From: Thalassolituus hydrocarboniclasticus | Lineage (GTDB): Bacteria; Pseudomonadota; Gammaproteobacteria; Pseudomonadales; Oceanobacteraceae | Length of the DNA stretch: 64,000 bases | Assembly: GCF_025345565.1 (NCBI RefSeq) | Contig: NZ_CP054475.1 | Coordinates: 1,518,448-1,582,447 of the forward strand | Reading direction: 5' to 3' | In this document: piece after piece, positions 1 through 9,911 of the stretch | Numbering within the stretch: the first letter of the stretch is position 1 | Layout: the number at the start of each line of letters is the position of its first letter | Program-made: the position numbers and the translations under genes | The notes under the pieces: model-generated | What the model was told of the DNA's origin: nothing | Seen by the model: the letters and a program-made list of their open reading frames with translations, nothing else | Database searches by the model: none

Positions 1-1
1 A

Positions 2-3000
2 TTTAATCCGGATTATGAGAATCACGGCTGGCAATCGATTCATACGGTGGTTGAAATCGTTTGTGACGATATGCCTTTTCTGGTCGACTCGGTGCGGATG
101 CAGCTTAATGCGCGACAGTTATCACTGCATTCGATTCATTACTGCGTATTGCATGCCCAGCGTGATAAAAAACACCAGCTGAAAACGGAAAATGACTGGC
201 ATAAAAATGATAATGGCAGTACGGCCGAAGCCATTATTTATATTGAATTTGATCATCATTCAGATCGTGATCTTCTGCAGTCGCTGACCAAAGAACTGCT
301 GGATGTGATCGCTGAAGTTAATGCCTGTGTGAATGATTTTCCGGCGATTATCGAAAAAGCTGAAGCTACCCTGGCCCGGCTGGATAAACCACACCATAAA
401 GATCGCACTGCTCACTATAAAGAAGCACAGGAATTTCTGCGCTGGCTGATTAATAACCATTTTACCTTTCTGGCCTGTGATGTTTTCAATATCGAGCATG
501 AAGGAAAGGAGCAGTATGTCGTTCGTGACAGCTCGCAGGATCTGGGATTGTTCAATTACAATAAAGCGAGCCGTAACCGCTTATTGCTGCGCGATCTGGA
601 AGATGAAGTACGTGATTTTATCACCAATCAGCAGGTCGTAAGCTTTATGAAATCCGGCAGCCGCAGCCGGGTTCACCGGCCCGCTTATCCGGATTACGTG
701 GTGGTGAAATTCTTTAATAAAGATGGCGAAGTGACCGGCGGTATACGCTTTATGGGGCTTTACACCTCCATTGTTTATATCGAAACGCCGGACAACATTC
801 CGCTGGTGCGGGAAAAACTGAAAAAAGTACGGGACATGGCCGACTTTAATCCGGCCAGTCACAGCGGTAAAGAGCTGAACCGCATTCTTGAAGTCTATCC
901 GCGCGATGAATTATTCCAGTCCACGGCAGAGCAACTGCATCGTACCGCATTAAGTATTCTGAATATTCAGGAGCGTCGTCAGACCCGGGTGTATCTGCGC
1001 AAAGATTCATACAGTAAATTTATATCCTGTCTGGCCTATGTACCGCGTGATATTTACAACACCGAACTGCGCCAGCGTATTGAAGGGGTGTTGGCGGCCG
1101 AGTTTTCACCACTGGATATTGAATTTAATACCTACTTTTCTGAATCCATTCTGGCGCGCACTCAGTACACACTGCGACTGAACCCTGATAACCCTGTGGT
1201 GTTTGATGAGCAGGCGGTGGCGAAAAAAATCTGTCAGGTTGCCCGTTCATGGCAGGATGATCTGCACGATGCCCTGATAGAACAGGCCGGGGAGGAACGC
1301 GGAAATCATCAGTTTCACCGCTATCGCGATGCTTTTCCTGCGGGTTACCGCGAAAACTTTACCGCCCGTACGGCGGTAGTGGATGTACAGCATATGGAGC
1401 ATCTGTGCGCTCAGAGTACAGGTCAGCTGGCGATGAGTTTTTACCGTGAGCTGGAGGAAGGCGACAATGAATTACGTTTTAAACTGTTTAACCGCGATAC
1501 CATTCTGCCACTGTCGGATGTGATTCCGGTGCTGGAAAATCTCGGCTTACGCGTGATGGGCGAACATCCTTACGAGATTATCTGCGCCGATGGGCAGCGT
1601 ATCTGGATTCATAATTTTCTGCTGCGTTATACCCTGTCAGAAAGTATTAATATCGCCGAGGTTAAAGGCTTATTTCAGGATTCATTCCGTGCCGTCTGGG
1701 AAGGCCAGGCGGAAAATGACGGCTTTAACCGGCTGGTGTTGGGAGGTCAGTTAAGCTGGAAGGATATTTCTATCCTGCGTGCATATGCCCGCTATATGAA
1801 GCAGATCCGCTTTGGTATTTCGGAAAATTACATAGCTGAAGCTTTGTGCCGTTATATCGATATCAGTGCCAGGCTGGTGCATCTTTTTCATCTGCGGTTT
1901 GGCCTTAAAGAATGTACACCTGAACAGCGTGACGAAGAGGTTAATCAGTGCGAACAGCAACTGATTGATGCTCTGGAAGGTGTGGATCAGCTGAACGAAG
2001 ACCGTACCATCCGCCGCTATATAGAACTGATCAAAGCGACACTGCGCACCAACTTTTTTCAGCAGGATGAAAAAGGCCAGAGTAAGTCTTACCTCGCTTT
2101 GAAAATGAACCCGGCGGCGATCAGCGATATGCCATTGCCACGGCCGATGTTTGAAATCTTTGTTTATTCACCGCGGGTAGAGGGGGTGCACCTGCGTGGT
2201 GGCCGGGTTGCCCGTGGTGGGCTGCGCTGGTCAGACCGCAGCGATGATTTCCGTACCGAAGTGCTGGGGCTGGTTAAGGCGCAGCAGGTTAAAAACGCGG
2301 TCATTGTTCCTGTCGGTGCAAAGGGTGGTTTTATCGCCAAATGCCTGCCGAAAGAAGGTGGCCGGGATGCCTTTATGGCGGAAGGTATTGCCAGTTATCA
2401 GACCTTTATCAGCGCCTTGCTGGACGTTACCGATAATCTGGTCGAAGGGCAGGTAGTGCCGCCACAGAATGTGGTGCGTCATGATGATGACGATCCCTAT
2501 CTGGTGGTCGCGGCCGATAAAGGTACGGCAACCTTTTCTGATATTGCCAATGAAATTGCAGTTAACCGTGGTTTCTGGATGGGCGATGCTTTTGCCTCCG
2601 GTGGTTCCATCGGCTATGACCATAAAAAAATGGGCATTACCGCACGCGGTGCCTGGGTGTCGGTGCAGCGACACTTCCGTGAGCAGGGCGTTAATATTCA
2701 GGAGACAGATTTCAGTGTGGTGGGTATCGGTGATATGGCCGGCGATGTGTTTGGTAATGGCATGCTGTTGTCTGAACATATCTGCCTGGTGGCAGCCTTT
2801 AACCATATGCATATCTTTGTTGACCCCAATCCGGATGCCGCACGCAGTTTTGCTGAGCGAAAACGTTTATTTGAGCTGCCGCGTTCCAGCTGGGAAGATT
2901 ACAACAGAGAGCTGATTTCCAAAGGCGGCGGTATTTTTTTACGCTCGGCGAAAAGTGTGCCGGTTTCTCTGGAAATGAAACAGCGCTTCGGCATCGTCGA

Positions 3001-4660
3001 AGATCGTCTGCCGCCGAACGATTTAATCAAAGCGCTGCTGCGCGCACCGGTTGATCTGATCTGGAATGGTGGTATCGGTACCTATATTAAATCGTCTGCA
3101 GAACGTCACTCTCATGTTGGCGATAAAGCCAATGATGGTTTGCGGATTAATGGTAAAGAAGTCCGCGCCAAAGTAATCGGCGAGGGCGGCAACCTGGGCA
3201 TGACCCAGCTGGGCCGGGTTGAATACGCCCTGAAAGGCGGCGCCTCCTATACCGATTTTATTGATAATGCCGGTGGCGTGGATTGCTCCGACCATGAAGT
3301 GAATATCAAGATCATGCTGAACGAAGTGCTCGACAGTGGTGATCTGACGCGTAAACAGCGCAATGAGATCTTTATGCAACAGACCGACGACGTGGCGCGG
3401 CTGGTGCTGAATAATAATTATCGTCAGACTCAGGCCATCGCTCTGGCATACCGCGATTGTAAACTCCGGTTGGATGAATATGTGCGTCTGATGCGTGAGT
3501 ACGAAAGTCATGGCAAGCTCAACCGGGCGCTGGAGTTTTTGCCTAACGAAGATGTTCTGATGGAGCGCCGGGCAGCGAGTCTGGGGTTAACCCGGCCGGA
3601 ACTTGCGGTACTGATTTCTTACACCAAGGCTGATCTGAAAGAGCAGCTGAATCATCCGGATATTCATGATGATGAATACGTTGCCAGTATTCTGCACACG
3701 GCGTTTCCACAGGCTTTCTGCGAGCGCTTTCCAGCACCTTTAAGTCAGCATCGTCTGCGCCGTGAAATCATTGCCACACAACTGGCCAACGATATGGTCA
3801 ATTATATGGGCATTACCTTTGTTAACCGTCTGCATGACTCAACCGGCGCCAATATGAGTGATATTGCCCGCTCTTATGTGGCAGCGCGTGATATTTTTTC
3901 ATTGCCGGAACACTGGCTGGCGATCACTGCGCTGGATTACCACATCAGCACCGATATTCAGGAAGATATGATGGCTGACCTGATGCGTCTGGTACGCCGT
4001 GCCAGCCGCTGGTTTTTACGCAACCGCCGCGCAAAAATTGATATCGCCGCCGAAGTCGCACGCTTTAAACCGGCGGTACAGGGTATTGCTGCCGGGCTGG
4101 GCCGTACGCTGAAAGGCTCGGCACTGGAGCGCTGGCAGGAGGTGTACAGCAGCCGCGTTGAAGCCGGAGTGCCGGAGGCGCTGGCGGCATTAACCGCCGG
4201 TGCTGCCAATCTGTATTCGGCTCTCGGCATTATTGAAGCCGCCGCTCAGACAGGTCGTGATATTCATGCGGTAGCGGAAGCCTATTTTGAAATGGGCGAG
4301 CATCTGTCGCTGAACTGGTTTGTGCAGCAGGTGAATGCATTGCCATCCAACAGCCACTGGGAGGCGCTGGCACGCGAGACGCTGCGCGATGATCTCGACT
4401 GGCAGCAGAGAGCATTAACGGTTGGCATTCTGGGGACACAGGAAGACGGTGTGAGCCTTGCCGATTCTGTTGCTCAGTGGGAGGAAGAATATGCCCCGCT
4501 GGTTGCCCGCTGGGCGAATATGCTGAATGAATTAAAAGCCGCCGATACGCTGGAATTTACCATGCTGTCGGTTGCATTGCGGGAGTTGCTGGATCTGGCC
4601 CAGGCCAGTCGCCATCAGCGTCCCTGTGCCGGTGATGAGGACATCAGTATCAGTGCCTGA
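2..4660 (+). CDS. gdhB: NAD-specific glutamate dehydrogenase, large (180-kDa) class, 5'-truncated
   Basis: Catalyses NAD-dependent oxidative deamination of glutamate to 2-oxoglutarate and ammonia in the cytoplasm. The frame is already open at base 2 and reads FNPDYENHGWQSIHTVVEIV before the first in-frame GTG (47), so the gene starts before the window. About 1552 residues are visible, and the family is usually about 1600. The long N-terminal half carries ACT-like regulatory regions. The catalytic part starts near residue 735 with RGGLRWSDR and continues with PVGAKGGF (catalytic Lys, about 773) and GDMAGDVFGNG (about 912), the nucleotide-binding region. It stands alone in its operon as far as seen and ends 53 bases before the next start. 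Family assignment is secure; only the missing N-terminus is uncertain. Confidence 0.95.
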   Translation, partial: FNPDYENHGWQSIHTVVEIVCDDMPFLVDSVRMQLNARQLSLHSIHYCVLHAQRDKKHQLKTENDWHKNDNGSTAEAIIYIEFDHHSDRDLLQSLTKELLDVIAEVNACVNDFPAIIEKAEATLARLDKPHHKDRTAHYKEAQEFLRWLINNHFTFLACDVFNIEHEGKEQYVVRDSSQDLGLFNYNKASRNRLLLRDLEDEVRDFITNQQVVSFMKSGSRSRVHRPAYPDYVVVKFFNKDGEVTGGIRFMGLYTSIVYIETPDNIPLVREKLKKVRDMADFNPASHSGKELNRILEVYPRDELFQSTAEQLHRTALSILNIQERRQTRVYLRKDSYSKFISCLAYVPRDIYNTELRQRIEGVLAAEFSPLDIEFNTYFSESILARTQYTLRLNPDNPVVFDEQAVAKKICQVARSWQDDLHDALIEQAGEERGNHQFHRYRDAFPAGYRENFTARTAVVDVQHMEHLCAQSTGQLAMSFYRELEEGDNELRFKLFNRDTILPLSDVIPVLENLGLRVMGEHPYEIICADGQRIWIHNFLLRYTLSESINIAEVKGLFQDSFRAVWEGQAENDGFNRLVLGGQLSWKDISILRAYARYMKQIRFGISENYIAEALCRYIDISARLVHLFHLRFGLKECTPEQRDEEVNQCEQQLIDALEGVDQLNEDRTIRRYIELIKATLRTNFFQQDEKGQSKSYLALKMNPAAISDMPLPRPMFEIFVYSPRVEGVHLRGGRVARGGLRWSDRSDDFRTEVLGLVKAQQVKNAVIVPVGAKGGFIAKCLPKEGGRDAFMAEGIASYQTFISALLDVTDNLVEGQVVPPQNVVRHDDDDPYLVVAADKGTATFSDIANEIAVNRGFWMGDAFASGGSIGYDHKKMGITARGAWVSVQRHFREQGVNIQETDFSVVGIGDMAGDVFGNGMLLSEHICLVAAFNHMHIFVDPNPDAARSFAERKRLFELPRSSWEDYNRELISKGGGIFLRSAKSVPVSLEMKQRFGIVEDRLPPNDLIKALLRAPVDLIWNGGIGTYIKSSAERHSHVGDKANDGLRINGKEVRAKVIGEGGNLGMTQLGRVEYALKGGASYTDFIDNAGGVDCSDHEVNIKIMLNEVLDSGDLTRKQRNEIFMQQTDDVARLVLNNNYRQTQAIALAYRDCKLRLDEYVRLMREYESHGKLNRALEFLPNEDVLMERRAASLGLTRPELAVLISYTKADLKEQLNHPDIHDDEYVASILHTAFPQAFCERFPAPLSQHRLRREIIATQLANDMVNYMGITFVNRLHDSTGANMSDIARSYVAARDIFSLPEHWLAITALDYHISTDIQEDMMADLMRLVRRASRWFLRNRRAKIDIAAEVARFKPAVQGIAAGLGRTLKGSALERWQEVYSSRVEAGVPEALAALTAGAANLYSALGIIEAAAQTGRDIHAVAEAYFEMGEHLSLNWFVQQVNALPSNSHWEALARETLRDDLDWQQRALTVGILGTQEDGVSLADSVAQWEEEYAPLVARWANMLNELKAADTLEFTMLSVALRELLDLAQASRHQRPCAGDEDISISA

Positions 4661-4713
4661 GTAGTGAGCGGCGGCAGAAAGCTTTATGATTCCGCCGTTA
4701 TTTCTGCTTCAGG

Positions 4714-5838
4714 GTGAAGTCATTGTCTGCCGTTTGGCCAAAGCGTTTTATTTTTTCCGGTGTGTGCCTGTTGTCAGGCCTGCTGACGTTACCACTGCAG
4801 GCGGCGGAGGTTGATCAGTTCAGCGGGCGTGGCGCGCTTACGCTGACGGATTCTGCGCCTTTGCTGGATGCAGAGGTTAACCGCCGCCTGCAACTGGCGG
4901 TGGATATGGCTAACCGTCCGGTAACCAAACCACCCCAGCTGCGCACACGCCCGGCGTTACAGTATCCTGCCTGTGAAGAAGAACGGCTGTACGATGCGCT
5001 GGCCTGGGAGCTGGCGCGGCCGGTGATTGGCCAGCTTGAAACCTTTGCCGAAGAACACCCGCAGATCAGCCGGCACCGGGTAGCTTTCCGCGATTCGGTA
5101 TACCGTAATTTTATCTGGCAGCAATCCCCATCGCTGGTATTGAGTGAACGTGTTGCCGCCGTTATCCGCGTTGGCGACGTGGAAATCGGCAGCGATAAAC
5201 TCGGCCATTTTTTTACCGAAGGCTATAGCTATTTTGAAGTGACTGAGCGGCTGCAGGATTCGGTTGAAGAGGGCATGTTGTTCGGCGAGTGGTCGGAATC
5301 TCTGTACTTCGGCGCTCAGACCACGGGGGTATTTTCTTTTGCTGATCTGGCCGCCAATCTGAACGGTCTGCGTTTCTGGAACCGTATTCTGGCGCATCAT
5401 CCAGACCCGTTATCGGGGCGTGAGGTTACGCCTTATATCCGCTGTGAACAGCAGCGCTGGCAACTGGTTGATACATTTCATTTCAGCGGTTATATCGACA
5501 CGGCCTGGAATGAAAGCGTTAACTGCTCCGCCTTCCGTAACCTCGGTATGCTTGAGCAGGTACTGCATTATCAGCCGCGTTGTACCCCGCAAGCGTTACC
5601 GCAACATAAGTATGGCCGCTGGCAGGATCGGGTGCTGAACCATGCCGGTTTGCAGGTATTGCCTGATTATCTGCAGCCTGAGGTGATTCTGGCACAACGT
5701 GCTTTTATGCGGGAAGTTCGTCTGCCCGAAGGTGTTCTGGAGCGTATCCGGGAATTACGTTTGCAGCTTGATATCTGGCGCCAGCAATCCCCGCCATTGG
5801 CAGACTCTTTTCACGATCATCAGCAACAGGAGCCATAA
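4714..5838 (+). CDS. Exported protein of unknown function, 374 aa
   Basis: I do not recognise a named family. The GTG start gives a signal peptide (KR at 10-11, hydrophobic to about 30, cleavage after LQAA), so the product is probably periplasmic. The mature part has four cysteines (PAC, IRC, VNC, PRC) that could form disulfides. It also has two conspicuous conserved-looking blocks, GSDKLGHFFTEGYSYF (159-174) and a G-x-QTTGVFSFADLAANLNG stretch (about 200-218). The His/Glu-rich first block could bind a metal, but that is a guess. The stop TAA overlaps the ATG of the DUF2835 gene (TAATG), so the two are translationally coupled. No second membrane segment is evident. Confidence 0.75.
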   Translation: MKSLSAVWPKRFIFSGVCLLSGLLTLPLQAAEVDQFSGRGALTLTDSAPLLDAEVNRRLQLAVDMANRPVTKPPQLRTRPALQYPACEEERLYDALAWELARPVIGQLETFAEEHPQISRHRVAFRDSVYRNFIWQQSPSLVLSERVAAVIRVGDVEIGSDKLGHFFTEGYSYFEVTERLQDSVEEGMLFGEWSESLYFGAQTTGVFSFADLAANLNGLRFWNRILAHHPDPLSGREVTPYIRCEQQRWQLVDTFHFSGYIDTAWNESVNCSAFRNLGMLEQVLHYQPRCTPQALPQHKYGRWQDRVLNHAGLQVLPDYLQPEVILAQRAFMREVRLPEGVLERIRELRLQLDIWRQQSPPLADSFHDHQQQEP

Positions 5839-6062
5839 TGCAGCGCATCGTACTGGATCTGGCCATTTCCGCTCAGGAATATCAGCGCTTTTATCGCGGC
5901 CAGATAAAACAGGTCGTGGCACGGGCGCTGGATGGGCGCAATGTCCGTTTTCCTGCCAGCGTGCTGCAGCAGGTTGTACAGCATGAAGGCATTTATGGCC
6001 GTTATGCCATCGAATTTGATGATCAGGGCAAGTTCCAGCGTATTGTGCGTCTGGGAGCCTGA
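5838..6062 (+). CDS. DUF2835 family small protein, 74 aa
   Basis: A short protein beginning MQRIVLDLAISAQEYQRFY, with RFPASVLQQVVQHEGIYGRYAIEFDD in its second half. This matches the pattern I know for DUF2835, small proteins of about 70 residues in gammaproteobacteria with no known function. No signal or membrane segment is seen. It overlaps the preceding exported-protein gene by one base and is probably made from the same mRNA. A candidate promoter for pyrD follows within 40-65 bases of its end. Confidence 0.75.
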   Translation: MQRIVLDLAISAQEYQRFYRGQIKQVVARALDGRNVRFPASVLQQVVQHEGIYGRYAIEFDDQGKFQRIVRLGA

Positions 6063-6098
6063 CTTTCAGCGTATAACAGGTTTTTTTGCGCTCAATCG

Positions 6099-6127
6099 TC
6101 TACAGCGCGGACGGACTGGCATATAAT
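6099..6127 (+). promoter_or_regulatory. Candidate sigma-70 promoter for pyrD
   Basis: A perfect TATAAT at 6122-6127 lies 17 bases after TCTACA (6099-6104), a 4/6 match to the -35 consensus. The pyrD ATG follows 41 bases after the -10 box. This fits a start of transcription independent of the upstream exported-protein/DUF2835 pair. Seen by eye only. Confidence 0.5.
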
Positions 6128-6168
6128 GCCGGCCGTTTTGCCACCCGCTTTATCAACTGAGGTCTGTT

Positions 6169-7200
6169 ATGGATTGGTATGCTCTGAGTCGCGCTCTGAT
6201 GTTTCGTCTGAATGGTGAAACTTCCCACGAACTGGGACTGGATATGATGGGGGCAAGCGAACGCCTTGGACTGTTGCAGTTTCTGGCGCCTCAGGTGGCA
6301 GCACTGCCAACCACCGTTGCCGGTATTGAGTTCCCGAATCCGGTTGGTTTAGCCGCGGGTCTGGATAAAAACGGCGATTATATCGATGCTTTTGCCCGTC
6401 TGGGTTTTGGTTTTATCGAAATCGGTACCGTCACTCCGCGCCCGCAGCCGGGTAATCCTAAGCCGCGTCTGTTCCGTATTCCTGAACGTCAGGCCATCAT
6501 CAACCGTATGGGCTTCAACAACAAAGGCGTTGATCATCTGGTTGAGCGGGTAAAAGCGGCAAAATACCGTGGCGTGCTGGGTATTAATATCGGTAAAAAC
6601 TTTGATACGGCCGTCGAAGACGCGACCTCTGATTACCTGATCTGCCTCGATAAGGTGTATCAGCATGCGACCTATATCACCGTGAATATTTCCTCACCGA
6701 ATACACCGGGGCTGCGTACCCTGCAGTTTGGTGATTCGCTGAAGCAGCTGCTGGAGCCGATCAAAGCCCGTCAGCTGGAGCTGGCCAAAGAATTCGGCTA
6801 CAAGCCGGTGTTCGTCAAAATCGCCCCGGATATGGAAGAAGACGACGTGGCGCTGGTGGCGGAAACCTTTGTTAACAGCGGCATCGATGGTGTGATCGCC
6901 ACCAATACCACACTGTCGCGTGAAGGTGTTCAGGGCCTGCGTTACGGCAATGAAGCCGGTGGCCTGAGTGGCGCGCCACTGGAAGATCTGGCGACCGAGA
7001 CCGTTGAACATCTGTGTCAGGCGCTGGCCGGTAAACTGCCGGTGATTGGTGTGGGCGGCATTCTCGACGGTGAAGGTGCTGCAGAAAAGATCAAAGCCGG
7101 TGCGTCGCTGGTGCAGATTTACTCCGGCTTTATTTACCGTGGTCCGGAGCTGATCCGCGAAGCGGTGGATGCACTGGCCGATTTACGTACACAGGGCTGA
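6169..7200 (+). CDS. pyrD: Dihydroorotate dehydrogenase (quinone), class 2
   Basis: Oxidises dihydroorotate to orotate in pyrimidine synthesis, passing electrons through FMN to the membrane quinone pool. At 343 residues it has the class 2 length. The N-terminal helical extension (1-40) that seats the enzyme on the inner membrane is followed by the FMN barrel, with GLDKNGD (64-70), RMGFNNKG (113-120) and the catalytic-serine motif [10 protein letters not shown] (173-182). C-terminal phosphate-binding glycines lie in [11 protein letters not shown] and [10 protein letters not shown]. The ATG is preceded by GAGG-type pairing (tgaggtctgtt). A bidirectional terminator closes the gene. Confidence 0.97.
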   Translation: MDWYALSRALMFRLNGETSHELGLDMMGASERLGLLQFLAPQVAALPTTVAGIEFPNPVGLAAGLDKNGDYIDAFARLGFGFIEIGTVTPRPQPGNPKPRLFRIPERQAIINRMGFNNKGVDHLVERVKAAKYRGVLGINIGKNFDTAVEDATSDYLICLDKVYQHATYITVNISSPNTPGLRTLQFGDSLKQLLEPIKARQLELAKEFGYKPVFVKIAPDMEEDDVALVAETFVNSGIDGVIATNTTLSREGVQGLRYGNEAGGLSGAPLEDLATETVEHLCQALAGKLPVIGVGGILDGEGAAEKIKAGASLVQIYSGFIYRGPELIREAVDALADLRTQG

Positions 7201-7233
7201 GTTTGCCCGGTGGGTACGGCGTTTAAGCAAAAA

Positions 7234-7258
7234 AAAGCCCTGCTTATCGCAGGGCTTT
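7234..7258. terminator. Rho-independent terminator between pyrD and rmf
   Basis: A perfect 10-bp stem (AAAGCCCTGC / GCAGGGCTTT) with a 5-base loop lies between the pyrD stop and the convergent rmf stop. An A-run on the left and T-rich right arm let it serve both strands. Confidence 0.85.
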
Positions 7259-7308
7259 GCTTCCCTGAAGAGGAAGCGTGCACAACGGGCATTAAGCCCT
7301 GGAGAACG

Positions 7309-7503
7309 TCATACGGCCATTTTATGAATGCCAGAAACGCCGGTGTAACCATCCCAGTGGTCGGCACGACCGGAACGCCAACCTGCAAGCCAGGAGTCTC
7401 GTTGTGGTCCTATGGGTGCAAGATCTTTTGAACGGCGCTCAACGCCAGCGCGATAACCACGTGCAAAAGCTCTTTCCTGCATGTCGCGTTTCTGTTTTTT
7501 CAT
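7309..7503 (-). CDS. rmf: Ribosome modulation factor
   Basis: A 64-residue basic protein that dimerises 70S ribosomes into inactive 100S particles in stationary phase or stress. The sequence MKKQKRDMQERAFARGYRAG, then RRSKDLAP and WLAGWRSGRADHW, follows the E. coli RMF pattern (MKRQKRDR...RGYQAG...RSKE...WLGGWR). The start at 7503 is chosen over longer in-frame starts because it matches the family N-terminus and has GAGGAAG seven bases upstream. It sits between pyrD and rlmL on the opposite strand, with its own promoter presumably in 7504-7672; I could not pick a convincing box there. Confidence 0.93.
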   Translation of the reverse strand: MKKQKRDMQERAFARGYRAGVERRSKDLAPIGPQRDSWLAGWRSGRADHWDGYTGVSGIHKMAV

Positions 7504-7672
7504 AGAAAGCTTCCTCGCTAAAGTTATTTGCTCGACGGCCAGAACAACTGGTTGAATCACTGACCGAACCCCTGTTGTACCTCAGGCTGGTGAGGAATGT
7601 TAATTATTTATTACTTCTAAGCGTCACTATTCTTACAGCCACAGGCTATTTGACGAAACGGGTTTTCTCATC

Positions 7673-9820
7673 ATGCAAAATGAAACAACAGCAACAACCA
7701 TGACCTGGCTGGCGGCCTGCCCGAAAGGTATCGAATCCCTGTTGGCGGATGAAATCAGGCACTTGGGCGGTGAAGTTGAACGTGAAACACACCTTGGTGT
7801 GATCTGGCGCGGCGACCTGACGCTGGCCTATCGCTTTTGTTTATGGAGCCGTCTGGCGAGCCGCCTGCTGCTGCCTCTGAATGAAAGTCAGGTAGACAAT
7901 GTCGACGAAATGTACGAAGCGGCCCGTTCTGTCGAATGGCCAGCCATCTTTGCTGTGGGGGCGACCTTCCGCATCGATTTTCACGGCCGTACTGATTACC
8001 TCAACAATACGCAGTTTGGCGCGCAAAAGATCAAAGACGCCATTGTTGACCGTTTCCGTGAGGACACCGGCGCCCGCCCGTCGGTGGATAAAGACGGCGA
8101 TGTCCGTATTGAAGCGCAGCTGCGCAAAGGCAAACTTAATCTGTATTACAACTTCAGTGGCGACAGTCTGCACCGTCGTGGTTACCGTCTGCAGCCGGGT
8201 AAAGCGCCGCTGAAAGAAAACCTGGCGGCTGCGGTACTGATCCGCGCCGGCTGGCCTGCACTGGCGGCCGAAGGTAAGCATCTGATCGATCCTATGTGTG
8301 GTTCCGGCACCTTGCTGATTGAAGCGGGGATGATGGCCGCCGACATCGCGCCGGGTCTGAACCGCCAGAAGTGGGGCTTTGAAGGTTGGCTGGGCCATAC
8401 CCGGCAGCTGTGGCTGGCCGAGGTCGAACAGGCGCGTTTGCGCCGTACCGCGGGGCTTAACGCCATGCACAGCCGCCTGTACGGTTTTGATATTGATGCC
8501 GATCAGCTGGCGGCCGCCCATCAGAACCTGAGCCGCTCTCCGCTGGCCGGTAAGATTCATCTGGAACGCCGTGCGATTGAGCAGCTGCGGGTGCAGAACG
8601 AAGTGATTGAAGAGGGCGGTCTGGTGGTCTGTAACCCGCCTTATGGTGAGCGTCTGAGCGAACTGCCACAGCTGGCGCCGCTGTATCAGCAATTCCACGA
8701 TGCCACCATGCGCCTGCCACAATGGCAGCTGGCGGTGTTTACCGGTAATACCGATCTGGCCAAGAGCATCCGCCGTCCGCTGGATAAGCAATATCGCCTG
8801 ATGAATGGGCAGATCGCGACCCGTCTGCTGGTATTCGGTGCTGCTGATGAACGCTCAGCACAGCCACAGGGCAGTATGATCCGCGGCCCGGTTGAAGCCT
8901 TTGCCAACCGTCTGAAAAAGAATATGAAGCCACTGCAGAAGTGGGCCAGGCGCGAAAACGTTGAATGTTATCGCCTGTACGATGCCGATCTGCCGGAATA
9001 CGCGGTGGCGGTTGATCTGTATGGCGACTGGCTGCATGTGCAGGAATATGTACCGCCGAAATCCATCGACGAAGCCAAAGCAGAGCGTCGTCTGCTGGAT
9101 GTGCTGGCCGTGTTGCCTGAAGTAACCGGTATTCCGGCCCAGCAGATCGTACTCAAGCGCCGCGAGCGTCAGGCGGGCAAACGTCAGTACGAGAAGCAGA
9201 ACACCGAACAGCGTTTTATGCCGGTACGTGAAGGTAATGTGCAGGTTCTGGTGAATCTGAAAGATTACCTGGATACCGGCCTGTTCCTTGATCACCGTCC
9301 GACCCGTCTGCAGATTGCCGGGCTGGCTTCCGGTAAGCGCTTCCTGAACCTGTTCTGTTATACCGCCACCGCCAGTGTGCACGCAGCGGTAGCCGGAGCG
9401 CATTGCACCAGCGTTGATATGTCGCGTACCTACCTTAACTGGGGCAAAGAGAACTTCCTGCTGAACGGTATCAAACCGGAACAGCACGAATTTATTCAGG
9501 CCGACTGTATACAGTGGCTGCGTGATTGTAATGAACGCTATGACCTGATCTTTATGGACCCGCCAACGTTCTCTAATTCCAAGCGCATGGAAGGCGTACT
9601 GGATATTCAGCGCGATCACGTAATGTTGGTAGAACAGGCCATGCGCTGTCTGAATCCGGGTGGATTGCTGATTTTCTCCAATAACCTGCGACGCTTTGAT
9701 CTGGATATGGATGCACTAAAAGAGTTCACGATAAAGGATGTGAGCGCAAAATCGGTGCCGTTCGATTACGGACGTCGCCCTAATATTCACCATTGCTTCC
9801 ATATTACGCATCCTGCCTGA
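7673..9820 (+). CDS. rlmL: Bifunctional 23S rRNA methyltransferase RlmK/L
   Basis: Methylates 23S rRNA at G2445 (N2, RlmL half) and G2069 (N7, RlmK half), acting during 50S assembly. It is 715 residues, close to the 702 of E. coli. A THUMP RNA-binding region (about 50-165) is followed by the first methyltransferase domain, with the SAM site DPMCGSGTLLIE (206-217) and catalytic NPPYGERL (about 320). The second Rossmann domain shows FLDHRPTR (about 539), NLFCYTATASVHAA and MDPPTFSNS (about 627). Both active sites look intact. It is monocistronic, followed by two inverted repeats rather than a typical T-tailed terminator. Confidence 0.97.
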   Translation: MQNETTATTMTWLAACPKGIESLLADEIRHLGGEVERETHLGVIWRGDLTLAYRFCLWSRLASRLLLPLNESQVDNVDEMYEAARSVEWPAIFAVGATFRIDFHGRTDYLNNTQFGAQKIKDAIVDRFREDTGARPSVDKDGDVRIEAQLRKGKLNLYYNFSGDSLHRRGYRLQPGKAPLKENLAAAVLIRAGWPALAAEGKHLIDPMCGSGTLLIEAGMMAADIAPGLNRQKWGFEGWLGHTRQLWLAEVEQARLRRTAGLNAMHSRLYGFDIDADQLAAAHQNLSRSPLAGKIHLERRAIEQLRVQNEVIEEGGLVVCNPPYGERLSELPQLAPLYQQFHDATMRLPQWQLAVFTGNTDLAKSIRRPLDKQYRLMNGQIATRLLVFGAADERSAQPQGSMIRGPVEAFANRLKKNMKPLQKWARRENVECYRLYDADLPEYAVAVDLYGDWLHVQEYVPPKSIDEAKAERRLLDVLAVLPEVTGIPAQQIVLKRRERQAGKRQYEKQNTEQRFMPVREGNVQVLVNLKDYLDTGLFLDHRPTRLQIAGLASGKRFLNLFCYTATASVHAAVAGAHCTSVDMSRTYLNWGKENFLLNGIKPEQHEFIQADCIQWLRDCNERYDLIFMDPPTFSNSKRMEGVLDIQRDHVMLVEQAMRCLNPGGLLIFSNNLRRFDLDMDALKEFTIKDVSAKSVPFDYGRRPNIHHCFHITHPA

Positions 9821-9828
9821 ATCTGTTT

Positions 9829-9864
9829 GCACGCATTCAGGGCGCGTGGGAACTGAATGCGTGC
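9829..9864. repeat. Perfect 12-bp inverted repeat after rlmL
   Basis: Arms GCACGCATTCAG (9829-9840) and CTGAATGCGTGC (9853-9864) around a 12-base loop, beginning 9 bases after the rlmL stop. There is no T-run, so if it ends transcription it is not a standard intrinsic terminator. Confidence 0.7.
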
Positions 9865-9887
9865 GCACTCCTCACACTTTGTTCCGG

Positions 9888-9911
9888 CTTTGTCAGGCAA
9901 TCCTGACAAAG
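9888..9911. repeat. Perfect 10-bp hairpin upstream of amt
   Basis: Arms CTTTGTCAGG (9888-9897) and CCTGACAAAG (9902-9911) with loop CAAT. It directly abuts the sigma-54-like element that follows. It could be an operator, the rlmL terminator without U-tract, or both. Confidence 0.65.

Noticed and set aside
2231-2812. 193-codon frame antisense to the glutamate dehydrogenase gene
   Set aside because: An antisense shadow of a well-supported gene, with no start signal or family pattern.
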